A DNA stretch of 64,000 nt from Thiohalocapsa sp. (GCA_028277725.1 JANQFX010000088.1:1-64000); one strand, 5' to 3'; positions 36,515 through 45,625 are shown, counted from the first letter of the stretch. Translations and numbers: made by a program. The notes: generated by a model from the letters alone, not told the origin.

Positions 36515-38239
36515 TCACCCACGCCGTGGCGGACGGAGGCGCCGCTCAAGCGCCTGCAGCCAGGCCCAAACCAGGCCGCGCGGCGGGCTCTCGCCGTGCA
36601 GCACATAGGTGAGCGCATGGGTGTTCTGCAAGGTCCAGAGCATGCTCGAGTGCGCGCCGCCCCGCCCGCACAGGAGCAGCTGATCGCCCTCGCGCAGGCG
36701 GTCATCCGGGTCCGGTAGGAGGGTGCGCCCGCTCTCTCGGCGACGCATCAGCACGATGGCCGGGAGGTCCTCGCCACGGTCGCGCGGGTCGCGGAGCAGG
36801 TCGCCGATGGTCGGCAGCGGCTCGTCCGCACGCAGTTGAAACAGGGCGTAGGCGCCCTCGGCGTCGATGCGCACTTGCCACACATCCGGCACCTTGTCGT
36901 GCACCAGCGCCAGGATGCGCGAGATCAGCTGACAGGCCCAGGCGTCGTCCTCGAAGCGGGCGGATTGCACGAACTCCGTCAACAACGGCGTACCCAAGAG
37001 CATGCGGATGCGGTTGGCGACGATCAGGCTGGGGTGCATGAGAACGTCCGCCTGCACCGCCTCGAACAATTCCCGGTTCATCAGGTGGTTCTCGCGCACC
37101 ACCGTGAACAGCTTGGGATTCAGCTCCTTGGCGGTCATGACGATGCTCAGGTTGTTGGCATCGTTGTCGGTACCGGCGATGATGCCGACGGCCTTGTGTA
37201 CGCCGGCCTGCTCCAGGGTCACCGCCTCGGTGCCGAGCCCCCGCACGAAGCGGCAACCCGGCTTTCCGGTGCGCTCCGGGCGCGCCTCAATGACCGTCAG
37301 CTCCGTGTCCTGGTCGTACAGGTGTTCGTAGAGGGCCTTGCCGAAGCGTCCGAACCCGCAAATGATCCACAGCCCCTCGCTCGGCGGGTAGATGGGCTCA
37401 CGCAGCTTGCCACCCCGCAGCTCGCCGAGCCAGTCTTGGAGCAGCGTCAGACAGGGGGCCTGCAGCGCGGTGGCGAAGTAAACGGCGAAGGTATCGAAGG
37501 GGTTGTAGATGTGATCCGTCCCGAAAGAGGCCATGTTTGCCTCGATTTCATGGGTATCGGCCCGGCAGATCACCTTCGCGCTGGGGTGCAGCAGTTTCGC
37601 CGCCAGCGCCACCTTGAGGTTCACCTGATTGTCGGAGGTCAGCGTCAGCACCCCCTGACAACCAGGCAACCGCAGCCCGGCCAGCAGCAGGTTGTCCGGC
37701 CGGCGCACGTCGGCGCGCAGGCTTGGGACATACTCGCGCAGGTTCTCGAGCTTGAGCAGATCCACCCGCTCAGGGTTGTTGTCCAGGACCACCGCGCGCT
37801 GGCCGCGATCGGTGAGGGCACGCACCAGGCCGCTGCCGGTTTGCCCATACCCGCAAATCAGATAGAAGGGCTCGCCGATGGCGCGCACCCGTCGGCCGAA
37901 GGCCATCTCCTGCATCGCCCGGCGCAGGGTCTTGTCCTGTAGCAGGGCGATGAGCGAGCCGATGGAATACAGCCAGACGATGACCGTTGCATAGACACAG
38001 AAGGTCACCCAGATGCGCTGGGCGTCGGTGAGCGCGTGGGGCAGTTCGCCGTAGCCGATGGTCGTCGCCGTGTAGCTGACGAAGTAAAAGGCGTGGAAGA
38101 ACGAAAAATAGACGATGTCGCCATTGGCGTCCCGCCCGGGGATCAACACCAGGCCCGCCATCGCCACCGAGTAGGTCACGATGAGCGCCAGCAAGGGCGT
38201 GCGCATGCGCCTGAAGATCAGGAAAAAGATGTTTTCCAT
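36515..38239 (-). CDS. Potassium channel with two RCK (TrkA-N/TrkA-C) modules
   Basis: The 574-residue protein has two N-terminal membrane helices flanking the pore. The K+ selectivity filter is T60-I-G-Y-G64 in SYTATTIGYGE. The cytoplasmic part has two Rossmann-type TrkA-N domains: one starts FYLICGYGQTGSGLVRAL (about 125), the second LWIICGFGRFGKALYEHL (about 290). C-terminal TrkA-C-like sequence with LREGDQLLLCG follows. This is the architecture of ligand-gated MthK-like channels, but with a duplicated RCK in one chain. ATG 38239 fits. It is probably a monocistronic gene. Confidence 0.92.
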   Translation of the reverse strand: MENIFFLIFRRMRTPLLALIVTYSVAMAGLVLIPGRDANGDIVYFSFFHAFYFVSYTATTIGYGELPHALTDAQRIWVTFCVYATVIVWLYSIGSLIALLQDKTLRRAMQEMAFGRRVRAIGEPFYLICGYGQTGSGLVRALTDRGQRAVVLDNNPERVDLLKLENLREYVPSLRADVRRPDNLLLAGLRLPGCQGVLTLTSDNQVNLKVALAAKLLHPSAKVICRADTHEIEANMASFGTDHIYNPFDTFAVYFATALQAPCLTLLQDWLGELRGGKLREPIYPPSEGLWIICGFGRFGKALYEHLYDQDTELTVIEARPERTGKPGCRFVRGLGTEAVTLEQAGVHKAVGIIAGTDNDANNLSIVMTAKELNPKLFTVVRENHLMNRELFEAVQADVLMHPSLIVANRIRMLLGTPLLTEFVQSARFEDDAWACQLISRILALVHDKVPDVWQVRIDAEGAYALFQLRADEPLPTIGDLLRDPRDRGEDLPAIVLMRRRESGRTLLPDPDDRLREGDQLLLCGRGGAHSSMLWTLQNTHALTYVLHGESPPRGLVWAWLQALERRLRPPRRG

Positions 38240-38307
38240 CCCCTATCACAGTGAGGCTGGCGCCATGCCGCCGACGGGCCCCACCTGCCGCGGGCACCCG
38301 ACGCCGC

Positions 38308-38691
38308 TCAGCGTCGCAGCATCACGGTCTCGATGATGAGCAGCACCACCGAGACCACATTGGCGACCCCGGCACCCACCGCAAGCGATACCACGCTCGC
38401 GAGCACACCCTCGGTCACCCCCGCCTGCGTCCCGTGGGCGGCCACCGTCCAGACCAAGGCCGCGGCGATGAGCTGCAGCATGGCCACCAGGCTGGTGGCG
38501 AGCAGAACCGCGCCCATTTGTGTACGATCACCGAGCTTCATCACCGTTGCAATGCTGTTGACCAGCAAGACAACCGAGAACTCCCACACGTGGTGGTGAT
38601 TCGGATTGTCGATTTCGCCGTAGACGAAGCCGACATTCAGCGTCAACGCAAGCAGGATGAAGAAACCAAAGGCGACCTTTTCCGGGTTCAC
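38308..38691 (-). CDS. Small four-helix membrane protein (DUF6394-like)
   Basis: The 127-residue protein reads VNPEKVAFGFFILLALTLNVGFVYGEIDNPNHHHVWEF, then three more hydrophobic helices, ending LLIIETVMLRR. DNPxHHHVWE and KLGDRTQMGAVLLATSLVA are conserved in a proteobacterial family of unknown function. GTG 38691 with a GGAG sequence 7 bases upstream suits the conserved start; an ATG at 38802 would add 37 unlikely residues. It lies about 70 bp beyond the start of the K+ channel gene, on the same strand and upstream of it, so the two may be co-transcribed. Confidence 0.75.
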   Translation of the reverse strand: MNPEKVAFGFFILLALTLNVGFVYGEIDNPNHHHVWEFSVVLLVNSIATVMKLGDRTQMGAVLLATSLVAMLQLIAAALVWTVAAHGTQAGVTEGVLASVVSLAVGAGVANVVSVVLLIIETVMLRR

Positions 38692-38911
38692 GGCAAAGCT
38701 CCAAAGCGGGGCGACGAGCGACTTGTCCTGCCCTGGGTGCGCAATCCCTGCCGGGATGGCTGGCTCGACGGGCACGAGAGCGCAACCGAGCCGCGAGTAC
38801 AATGGCCGACGGCATCACGAGCGGCCAGGACAGCCCGGCGCATAATCGGCCAGCGGAGCCCGGAGATGCAACCACCGCCTGCCCAGTCAAGTATCAAAGG
38901 AAACCCGAACC

Positions 38912-39823
38912 GTGACCACAACGTCCGCCGAGATACGCCACCATATGCCCAACGCGCCCCTGCCGCCCGCGCTCGACGCCCCGCTCGGGCGGCTCGACTC
39001 GCCCGCGTGCGGGCGCATCGCCTACTACGCCGACGCGGAGGGCACCGGGGGCCGACCGCTGCTGCTGATCCACAGCATCAATGCCGCGCCCAGCAGCTTC
39101 GAAGTGAAGCCGATCTTCGAACGCTACCGAGGCCAGCGCCCCGTCTACAGCATCGAGCTGCCAGGCTTCGGTCAGTCCGCGCGCGGTGATCGCAGCTATA
39201 CGCCGGAGCTCTTCGCCACCGCCATCCGCGAGATGCTCGATCAGGTCATCGGCGCCCCTGCGGACGTCATCGCCCTGTCTCTCAGCGCCGAATTCGCCGC
39301 CCGCGCTACGTTGCGTGCGCCAGGCACCGTCGCCTCCTTGGCCCTGCTCTCCCCCACCGGATTCAGCAAGCGCGGGGTGCCATCGCCAGGCTTCGGCCGC
39401 ACCGCCTTCGGTGTGCTCAGCAACGGGCTCTGGGCGCAGGGGCTGTTCGACCTGGTCGCCTCCAAGCGCAGCATCCGGTATTTCTTGAACCGCTCCTTCA
39501 GCAAGACGGCGCCGGCAGAGCTCATCGACTACGCCTACGCAACGGCCCACCAACCCGGGGCGCGGTTCGCACCGCTGACCTTTCTGTCCATGCAGCTGTT
39601 CACGCCCAACGCGCGGGCCGAGCTATTTGCACGGCTCACGGACCTCCCCGTCCTGGCCATCGCCGACCGCGACCCCTACATCACCTTCGAACACCTGCCG
39701 AGCTTCGCCGCGGCTCGCCCCAACTGGTCCTACGAGTCCCTCGGCCCGCATATGGGCCTGCCGCACTGGGAACGCCCCGAGGCGACCTTCGATCTGCTCG
39801 AGGGCTTCTGGCGCGGAGACTAA
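38912..39823 (+). CDS. Alpha/beta hydrolase
   Basis: The 303-residue protein has the alpha/beta hydrolase fold. LLLIHSINAAPSSFEVKPIFE forms the oxyanion region and IELPGFGQSARGD follows. The nucleophile elbow is A-L-S-L-S-A-E (Ser in a degenerate G-x-S-x-G, with Ala and Ser replacing glycines). VLAIADRDPYI supplies the acid and GPHMGLPHWERPE the His. A role in ester or lactone hydrolysis is likely, but the substrate is unknown. The start GTG 38912 lies 15 codons before an internal ATG. It appears monocistronic. Confidence 0.85.
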   Translation: MTTTSAEIRHHMPNAPLPPALDAPLGRLDSPACGRIAYYADAEGTGGRPLLLIHSINAAPSSFEVKPIFERYRGQRPVYSIELPGFGQSARGDRSYTPELFATAIREMLDQVIGAPADVIALSLSAEFAARATLRAPGTVASLALLSPTGFSKRGVPSPGFGRTAFGVLSNGLWAQGLFDLVASKRSIRYFLNRSFSKTAPAELIDYAYATAHQPGARFAPLTFLSMQLFTPNARAELFARLTDLPVLAIADRDPYITFEHLPSFAAARPNWSYESLGPHMGLPHWERPEATFDLLEGFWRGD

Positions 39824-40317
39824 GACGGGCATGCGGCGTGTACCAGCACCCCGGAGCCAACAGAGCCGAGTCGTGGCGCCCCGCTGCGACCCGGCCCGCC
39901 CTTCCACGGCACTAGCCCCGACACCGCAAGCCGAGAAATCGGACGACACCCGGCCGCCCAACCTGTTACTGTGTCGGTAGAGGATACGCCGGTGTGGTCG
40001 ATACACCGCCCGGCACAAGGCGCCTGCATCATTTCGACCAGATCGTCCGGCCCGTTGCGCGCCGGCCTCCGATTGCGGCCATAGGCCAATGTCGGCGAGC
40101 CGCTTTTGCCCAGCCCCGCCCGCTCAGCCCGAGATTCCGTAGCTCCCTGTCTCCTCGCGCCGCCGCCAGCGCGTTATACGGCGCCGCCCGATCGCCAGCC
40201 GCTCGGGTTTGGCCGGCGGCCGTCCGCGCCCGCTCTAGCGCCCGCATCCGGCCCATGCCGACGCGCGACTCCGGGGCGGTGACGTCAACCATGCAACATC
40301 CAAAGCGAGACACATCC
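39824..40317. other. 494-bp region before the RRM gene, no gene seen
   Basis: No convincing coding frame is present. Genes for small RRM proteins often have long, temperature-responsive leaders, and this stretch could serve as one. TTATAC at 40174-40179 is a weak -10 candidate. No known riboswitch core was recognised. Confidence 0.4.
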
Positions 40318-40596
40318 ATGAACATCTACGTGGGCAACCTCCCCTACAGCGTCACCGATGGTGACCTCCGCGACGCCTTCGCCGAATTCGGCAACGTCGA
40401 TGCCGTCAACCTGATCACCGACAAGTTCAGCGGTGAGTCCAAGGGCTTCGGCTTCGTCGAGATGGGCAACAACAGCGAAGCCGATGCCGCCATCAAGGCG
40501 CTGAATGGCTCCGACTTCAAGGGTCGCAACATCACCGTCAACCAAGCCAAGCCGAAGAGCGACCGGCCCCGTGGCGGCGGTGGTCGTCGCTGGTAA
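40318..40596 (+). CDS. RRM-type RNA-binding protein
   Basis: The 92-residue protein is one RNA recognition motif. RNP2 is IYVGNL at residues 3-8, and RNP1 is K42-G-F-G-F-V-E-M. The Gly/Arg-rich tail GGGGRRW ends the protein. Such proteins occur in cyanobacteria and proteobacteria, are often cold-induced, and bind single-stranded RNA. ATG 40318 is fixed by the RNP2 strand. A strong terminator follows at 40719-40773. Confidence 0.93.
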   Translation: MNIYVGNLPYSVTDGDLRDAFAEFGNVDAVNLITDKFSGESKGFGFVEMGNNSEADAAIKALNGSDFKGRNITVNQAKPKSDRPRGGGGRRW

Positions 40597-40718
40597 GGCG
40601 CCGACACCGGCCCCGGGCCTGAAGCCCGCTCCCAGCCTGAGTCGACACCGAAGGCGGAGGCCAGCGCGACGACGCCGGCCCGTCGCAGGGCCGCTCTTCG
40701 GCACGGCGACGGGCCAGG

Positions 40719-40773
40719 AAGCCCGGCCCCGGCAACCCGACACCTCGTCGGCAACCGGGGCCGGGCTTCTTTC
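40719..40773 (+). terminator. Strong terminator hairpin after the RRM gene
   Basis: The 14-nt arm AAGCCCGGCCCCGG (40719-40732) pairs perfectly with CCGGGGCCGGGCTT (40755-40768). The 22-nt loop holds a smaller CCGAC/GTCGG hairpin. CTTTCG follows. It would end transcription 120 nt beyond the RRM stop. Confidence 0.8.
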
Positions 40774-40810
40774 GTCCGGGCCGGCGGCGGAACGAGGTGC
40801 TTCGATCGTT

Positions 40811-40850
40811 CCTGCGCTCCTGCGCTCCTGCGCTCCTGCGCTCCTGCGCC
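40811..40850 (+). repeat. Five tandem copies of an 8-bp unit
   Basis: The unit CCTGCGCT occurs four times perfectly and a fifth time as CCTGCGCC. It lies in non-coding sequence after the RRM terminator. Repeats of a non-multiple-of-three unit can change length by slippage, but no reading frame depends on it here. Confidence 0.85.
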
Positions 40851-41003
40851 GAGTATCTCCCTAGTCGCTCCACCCGGCCGGGCTGGAGATAGCGCCTTGG
40901 GGGGTTGCGGGATGCTTCTACGGCAGCGACAGTCGACTTCCCGCAGGACGGCGATGACGACGCCGACGACCTCGACGGTGCCGTGCGGCCGATGGAGCGG
41001 CGC

Positions 41004-41189
41004 CTAGTCGGCGTTGACCGGCTGCAGGCGCAGGCCGCCGGGGTAGCGATACAGGCGCTTGAGGGTGGCGAGACCGTCGTCGATCAGCGCCACCACGGTG
41101 TCGCCATCCTCGGCGGTGGTGCGCTGAGCCAGCAGTACCAGGTCACCATCCTCGATCTGTTCGTCAACGAGCACGATCCGGAAGCGGAC
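41004..41189 (-). pseudogene. C-terminal fragment of a LexA-type repressor/protease
   Basis: The minus-strand frame reads EQIEDGDLVLLAQRTTAEDGDTVVALIDDGLATLKRLYRY and ends GGLRLQPVNAD then TAG. This aligns with the C-terminal S24 peptidase half of LexA, including the Lys of the Ser-Lys dyad (ATLKR). The DNA-binding domain, the Ala-Gly cleavage site and the catalytic Ser region are all missing. Upstream, homology ends abruptly near 41190, where copy B of the 35-bp repeat begins. It is therefore a broken gene fragment. Confidence 0.8.
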
Positions 41190-41191
41190 AC

Positions 41192-41226
41192 CGGTGGGCG
41201 TTGTTTGCGGAAACTGGGCGCGGCAG
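41192..41226. repeat. Dispersed 35-bp repeat, copy B
   Basis: The sequence matches copy A (29576-29610) at 33 of 35 positions. It lies exactly at the junction where the LexA fragment loses homology and 3 bp before the stop of the small gene at 41229-41495. The position suggests involvement in the rearrangement that truncated lexA. Confidence 0.75.
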
Positions 41227-41228
41227 TG

Positions 41229-41495
41229 TTAGGCCTCCAACTCGTCCGGGGACTTGCCAGCGTTGGCGTCGAGCATGCGCTTGAAGCGCTCCGGGTCACG
41301 CTTGATGAGGTGGACGTACTCGTCGACGAGTTGCCCCCATTCGCGCCCGCCATGGGCACGGAATTGCCAGAGGGCGACCATCATCAGTTTCGCGGCGGCC
41401 CGGACCTCCCGGTCGTCGCCGGCGCCGTAATGTTCGACGAGTTCACGGTACAGGGCGTCGACCCGGTCCGTAGGGCTGCGACGGTCTTTGGACAT
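41229..41495 (-). CDS. Small uncharacterised soluble protein
   Basis: This is an 88-residue, mainly helical protein: MSKDRRSPTDRVDALYRELVEHYG, then AAAKLMMVALWQFRAHGGREWGQLVDEYVHLIKRDP. No known domain was recognised. ATG 41495 has a GGAG ribosome-binding site 8 bases upstream. It lies next to the LexA fragment on the same strand and is divergent from the YqiA-like gene. Its base use looks like that of neighbouring genes, so it is probably real. Confidence 0.65.
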   Translation of the reverse strand: MSKDRRSPTDRVDALYRELVEHYGAGDDREVRAAAKLMMVALWQFRAHGGREWGQLVDEYVHLIKRDPERFKRMLDANAGKSPDELEA

Positions 41496-41562
41496 ATGGT
41501 GGTCTCCAGATGAACAATATGGCGGGGAGTATAGACGGCAGCCGGACGCAAGCCGGCACCAC

Positions 41563-42177
41563 ATGATCATCTACCTGCATGGGCTGAACAGCTCCAGCAA
41601 ATCCCAGAAGGCCCGGCACATCAGCCGAGCATTGGCGCCGACGCGGGTGCTCGCACCGGATTACCCGGCGCACCAGCCAGAGCGCGCGGTGTCGATCCTG
41701 CTTACCCTGTTGGAACGGGTGGTGGAACAATCCGGGCCGCCGGTGATCATCGGCAGTTCCATGGGAGGATTCTACGGGCGTTGGCTGATCACGCGTGTCC
41801 CCTGCGCCCACCTGTTCATGATCAACCCCGCCATCCAGCCCTGGGTCCAGCTGCGCGCCTATGCCGGCCAACCACAGGAGACGGCGTCCGGCGAGGGCTA
41901 TGTACTGACACGGGAGATCTTGGACCAAACCCGCGCCCTTGCGCCGAGCCGGCCTTGCGCGAACTTGGACACACCGATGACGCTGCTGCTGGACGACGGG
42001 GACGAGGTGATCGATCAGCGTTCCGTTGCGGCAGCGTATCGCGACTGCGCCCGATTGCTTATCTTTCCGCGCGGCAACCACGCCTTCGCACACCTAGATC
42101 AGTCGTTGGACATGATCCGCGAAACCTTGACCCTGTGTCAGGAGTCGGCGGCGGGGCTAGGGCCCCGACTCGGCTGA
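41563..42177 (+). CDS. YqiA/YcfP-family alpha/beta-fold esterase
   Basis: The 204-residue protein starts MIIYLHGLNSSSKSQKA, has the nucleophile S66 in VIIGSSMGGFYG, and the acid/His in LLLDDGDEVID and RGNHAFAHLD. This is the compact esterase fold typical of YqiA. ATG 41563 is the first residue of the family. The role is hydrolysis of a short-chain ester; the natural substrate is unknown. It converges on the TraB-family gene. Confidence 0.88.
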   Translation: MIIYLHGLNSSSKSQKARHISRALAPTRVLAPDYPAHQPERAVSILLTLLERVVEQSGPPVIIGSSMGGFYGRWLITRVPCAHLFMINPAIQPWVQLRAYAGQPQETASGEGYVLTREILDQTRALAPSRPCANLDTPMTLLLDDGDEVIDQRSVAAAYRDCARLLIFPRGNHAFAHLDQSLDMIRETLTLCQESAAGLGPRLG

Positions 42178-42220
42178 TGCCGCGACCAACAGCCGGCCGG
42201 ATCTACCGCCGGCAAGGCCA

Positions 42221-43507
42221 CTAGCCGGCGCCGACCACCTTGCCGATGATTCGGAAGCCGGCGACGTAGGTACCGACGGCGGAGCCCAGACTGGCGAACA
42301 TGGACACCAGCAGCACGCGGGAGGCCCGGTTGCGCCACCAGCCGCGGGCACTGGTGAGGTCCTCGCGCAGACTGGCGAAGTTGCCGACGCTCGGCCGACG
42401 CAACAGCAGCTCCGCCGCACCCGTGACCATGCCGGCACCGATGGTCGGATTGAGTGAGGTAAGCGGCGCCGCCACGAAGGCTGTTAGCACCGTCAGAGGA
42501 TGACCGCCGGCGATGGCCGCACCCAGGGCCGAGAGTCCACCGTTGATGAACACCCAGTCCCAGACGAGGTCCCAGCCGAGTTCCTCGCTTTGGGTGAAGC
42601 CGTAGGCAAAGACGCTCAGGATCAGCACCACCACCAACCAGGGCAGCACGCGCAGCAGCCGCGAGGGCGGCGGCACGGTATTGAGTTCGGCGATGACCCG
42701 CTCCGGGGCGTCCTCCTCCGCGGGCGCTGCAGCCTCGGCACCCTGACCGGCCTTGGATAGCTGGTCCGCGACCCCGGCCAGGTGGCCTGCACCCAGCACC
42801 GCGAGCACGCGGCGGTAGCCGTGGCGGCCCACCTCCTGTCGCAGTCGCGCCGCCATGAAGCGGTCGCGTTCGCGGATGAGCGGGATGAACAGGTCCCGCC
42901 GGTCCGCGGCGAACTCCGCGAAGGTGGTCTCTAGGACGTCTCCCTGCTTGAGCCGCTCGATCTCCTCTTCCGAGACCTCTTCACGAGACAGCATGCCGGC
43001 CATCAGGCCGGAGAAGAGATTCAACCGCTTCCACCAACCGAGGTTCGCCGACGCCCGTTTCAGGGTGATGCCGATGTCGCGGTCCACCAGCAGCAGCGGC
43101 AGGTCCAGCTGGCGGGCCAGCTCAATGGCCGTGCGCTGCTCGGCGCCGGGCTCGATACCGAACTGGTCCGCAAGCCGCTGCTGATAGGCGGCCAGCGCCA
43201 GGCTGGCGGTCACGACATAGACGCGCCGCTCGCGGATGACAGCGAACAGGTCCATGCGGTGGAGCCTGTCCGGGTCGGTGACGGACTCGAAGCGGTTCGG
43301 GCAGAGCTCGACGGCGACGGCATCGAAGCCGGAACCGGAACCATCGCCCCCCGCCGTCAGCAACGCACGCACCTGCTCGACGCTGGCGCGGGACACGTGC
43401 GCGGTGCCGAGCAGGTGGAACTCTGTTTTGCCGAACTGGACGTTGCGCTGTGGCTCCGTCGGCACGGGTGCCGATACCGGCGGCTGATCGGGCGTTTGCT
43501 GTGACAC
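42221..43507 (-). CDS. TraB-family protein (pheromone shutdown-related)
   Basis: The 428-residue protein begins with the TraB/GumN-like domain (FHLLGTAHVSRASVEQV, VAVELCPNRFESV, then VLAVLGAGHLAGV near residue 250). It ends with a membrane part of three to four helices (LRVLPWLVVVLILSVFAYGF…). This agrees with the TIGR00261 subfamily. TraB-domain proteins resemble TIKI metalloproteases and contain a conserved GxxH and Glu. The bacterial substrate is unknown. GTG 43507 is preferred; TTG 43531 is eight codons upstream. Confidence 0.87.
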   Translation of the reverse strand: MSQQTPDQPPVSAPVPTEPQRNVQFGKTEFHLLGTAHVSRASVEQVRALLTAGGDGSGSGFDAVAVELCPNRFESVTDPDRLHRMDLFAVIRERRVYVVTASLALAAYQQRLADQFGIEPGAEQRTAIELARQLDLPLLLVDRDIGITLKRASANLGWWKRLNLFSGLMAGMLSREEVSEEEIERLKQGDVLETTFAEFAADRRDLFIPLIRERDRFMAARLRQEVGRHGYRRVLAVLGAGHLAGVADQLSKAGQGAEAAAPAEEDAPERVIAELNTVPPPSRLLRVLPWLVVVLILSVFAYGFTQSEELGWDLVWDWVFINGGLSALGAAIAGGHPLTVLTAFVAAPLTSLNPTIGAGMVTGAAELLLRRPSVGNFASLREDLTSARGWWRNRASRVLLVSMFASLGSAVGTYVAGFRIIGKVVGAG

Positions 43508-44026
43508 GACGGGACCTGATTGAAGATGCAACGACTAGGGTGAGTAGCCTGAGCGACCTCGACGCGTTGACTCGCTCGGACGGCTGGACGCAGACCGGGG
43601 TGCTGGCCGAATGGCACTGGGCAGGCGCGCAGCTCTCCATAATAGCGCAGTGGCACACGACCCTGCCCGACGCAGCTTCGGGCGACGGCGCATTACAGGC
43701 ACCGCCCCAACGCCCATTGGCCGGTAAGGACCACACGAGTATCATCGAGCGGGATGAGACTAGGCGCTCGAGCAAGACGGGGCCCTATTGAGGACCTCAG
43801 AGTCATTGCCGTCCTGGCCATTCTCCAAGATGCGAAGCGAAGAGGCAGTTTCTACTCCGCGCCATCTTTCAGACCCTTGGGCGTCTCAGCAATGGCTGGG
43901 CATCCTGCCCAGCACGGGCACCTCGAGTTTCGCGAGATGCCCTGTTGTCGAGTCGGCCCGCCGCGCCGCACTCCGTCGATGCCTGCAGATCACCGGGACA
44001 TTTGCCCGCCACCCGAGTTCCCCGCC
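43508..44026. other. 519-bp divergent intergenic region
   Basis: It lies between the divergent TraB-family and lipoprotein genes. Open frames here lack homology or start signals and look like chance. I see no RNA gene or clear promoter boxes. Confidence 0.4.
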
Positions 44027-44425
44027 ATGCGCCGATTCGCCGCCCTGCCCCTCGTCTTCGGCCTCAGCCTGCTCGTGGGCTGCGGCAGCGCACAGAAGGA
44101 GCGCATGACCAACATCCTGTTCGACAACACGAACGGCTATCGGGAGTCGCTGCGCTGGGGTTACTACACGGCGGCGGTGGATTTTCTGCACCCGGATGCC
44201 CGCGGCGACATCGATTTCGAGGTGCTGGAGAACGTCCGCGTGACATCCATCGAAGAGGTGCGGCCCGGCGTCATCACGCCCGAGCATCGCGTGCAGAGAT
44301 TGGTGCGCATCGACTACGTGCTGGAGGACGAACAGCGCCTGAAACATGTCTTGGACCGACAGGACTGGCGCTGGGACGAACCGGCCAAGACCTGGTGGCT
44401 GCACAGTGGGCTACCGGATTTCTGA
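44027..44425 (+). CDS. Small uncharacterised lipoprotein
   Basis: The 132-residue protein has a lipoprotein signal (MRRFAALPLVFGLSLLVGC, lipobox L-V-G-C). A mature domain with NGYRESLRWGYYTAAVDFLHPDARG, IDYVLEDEQRLKHVLDRQDW and WWLHSGLPDF follows. This Trp-rich C-terminal pattern occurs in a family of gammaproteobacterial lipoproteins of unknown function. ATG 44027 precedes the signal peptide. It is 81 bp upstream of the AI-2E-family gene on the same strand, possibly in one operon. Confidence 0.75.
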   Translation: MRRFAALPLVFGLSLLVGCGSAQKERMTNILFDNTNGYRESLRWGYYTAAVDFLHPDARGDIDFEVLENVRVTSIEEVRPGVITPEHRVQRLVRIDYVLEDEQRLKHVLDRQDWRWDEPAKTWWLHSGLPDF

Positions 44426-44506
44426 GGCGGACGGCGGACGAGCGCCAGGCAAGGTCTCGGCACGCCAGGCCCCGACGCCACCAAGCCTCCACCAGCGGGT
44501 GCCAAA

Positions 44507-45625
44507 ATGCAGGGCATGCACCAGATCGGTTTCACGCCAGCGGCACGTTTCCTGCTCGTGGCCGGGGCCTTCGTGGTGGTCGTGGCGGGATTGAAGTCCG
44601 CGTCCAACCTGGTCACGCCCTTCCTTCTGGCGGTATTCATCGCCGTGCTGGTAGTACCACCCATGCAGGCCATGCGCCGCTGGGGCCTGCCCACGTGGGT
44701 GGCCATGCTGATCGTGGTCGGCACCTTGGCCGCCGTCGGCGCCGGCATCGTGGCCCTGTTCACCGGCTCACTGAACGCCTTCAACGCCAACCTGCCCGAT
44801 TATCAGATGCGGCTGCGCTCGCTGATCGGCGAGTTCGTCACCTGGCTCGACGCCGAGGGCGTACCCATCTCCCGGGATACGCTGAACTCCCTGTTCGACC
44901 CGGCGCGCATTTTCGGCTTCGCGAGCAACCTCGTACGCGGTCTAGGGGGCATTCTGACCAACGCCTTCCTGATCCTGCTGACGGTGGTCTTCATCCTGCT
45001 CGAGGCCAACAGCCTGCCGCGGAAGCTCCGGGTTGCCCTGCCCTCGCCCGACGCCTCGCTGGCGCGGCTCGCAGAGGTGATGCAGACCATTAATCGCTAC
45101 ATGTTCATCAAGGCCTGCACCAGCCTGGTGACCGGCCTCGTGATCTGGGCCTGGCTCAAATCCCTGGGTGTGGATTTCCCGGCCATGTGGGGCATGGTCG
45201 CTTTCCTGCTCAACTTTGTGCCCACCATCGGTTCCATCATCGCCGCTGTGCCTGCGGTGCTGCTGGCGTTGGTGCAGTTGGGGCTGGAGACGGCGCTGAT
45301 GGCCACGGCCGGCTTCATGGTGGTCAATGTCGCCATGGGCAACGTCATCGAGCCCCGCGTCATGGGCAAGGGGCTGGGCTTGTCGACGTTGGTCGTCTTC
45401 CTGTCCCTGGTGTTCTGGGGCTGGGTGCTCGGGCCGGCGGGAATGTTCCTGTCGGTGCCGTTGACCATGGCGCTCAAGATCGCCTTCGGTGCCAATCCCC
45501 AAACCTATCCCATCGCGATTCTGCTCGGCCCCGCCGGCGAGGCCCAGGCCGCCCGGCCCGCCGACCAGGCAACTTTGCCTGGCCGGGCGGCGGAGCAACA
45601 CCCGCATCGGGAACAGAACGGATGA
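44507..45625 (+). CDS. AI-2E family transporter (PF01594)
   Basis: The 372-residue membrane protein has the usual hairpins: FLLVAGAFVVVVAGLKSASNLVTPFLLAVFIAVLVVPPM at the start, a large amphipathic domain after helix 3, and the conserved VFILLEANSLPRKLRVAL and FPAMWGMVAFLLNFVPTIGSIIAAVP. Later helices contain NVIEPRVMGKGLGLS, the family hallmark. Members move Na+/H+ or autoinducer-like solutes; the name AI-2E is historical. ATG 44507 is the start. The small DUF3301 gene follows by 7 bp. Confidence 0.92.
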   Translation: MQGMHQIGFTPAARFLLVAGAFVVVVAGLKSASNLVTPFLLAVFIAVLVVPPMQAMRRWGLPTWVAMLIVVGTLAAVGAGIVALFTGSLNAFNANLPDYQMRLRSLIGEFVTWLDAEGVPISRDTLNSLFDPARIFGFASNLVRGLGGILTNAFLILLTVVFILLEANSLPRKLRVALPSPDASLARLAEVMQTINRYMFIKACTSLVTGLVIWAWLKSLGVDFPAMWGMVAFLLNFVPTIGSIIAAVPAVLLALVQLGLETALMATAGFMVVNVAMGNVIEPRVMGKGLGLSTLVVFLSLVFWGWVLGPAGMFLSVPLTMALKIAFGANPQTYPIAILLGPAGEAQAARPADQATLPGRAAEQHPHREQNG

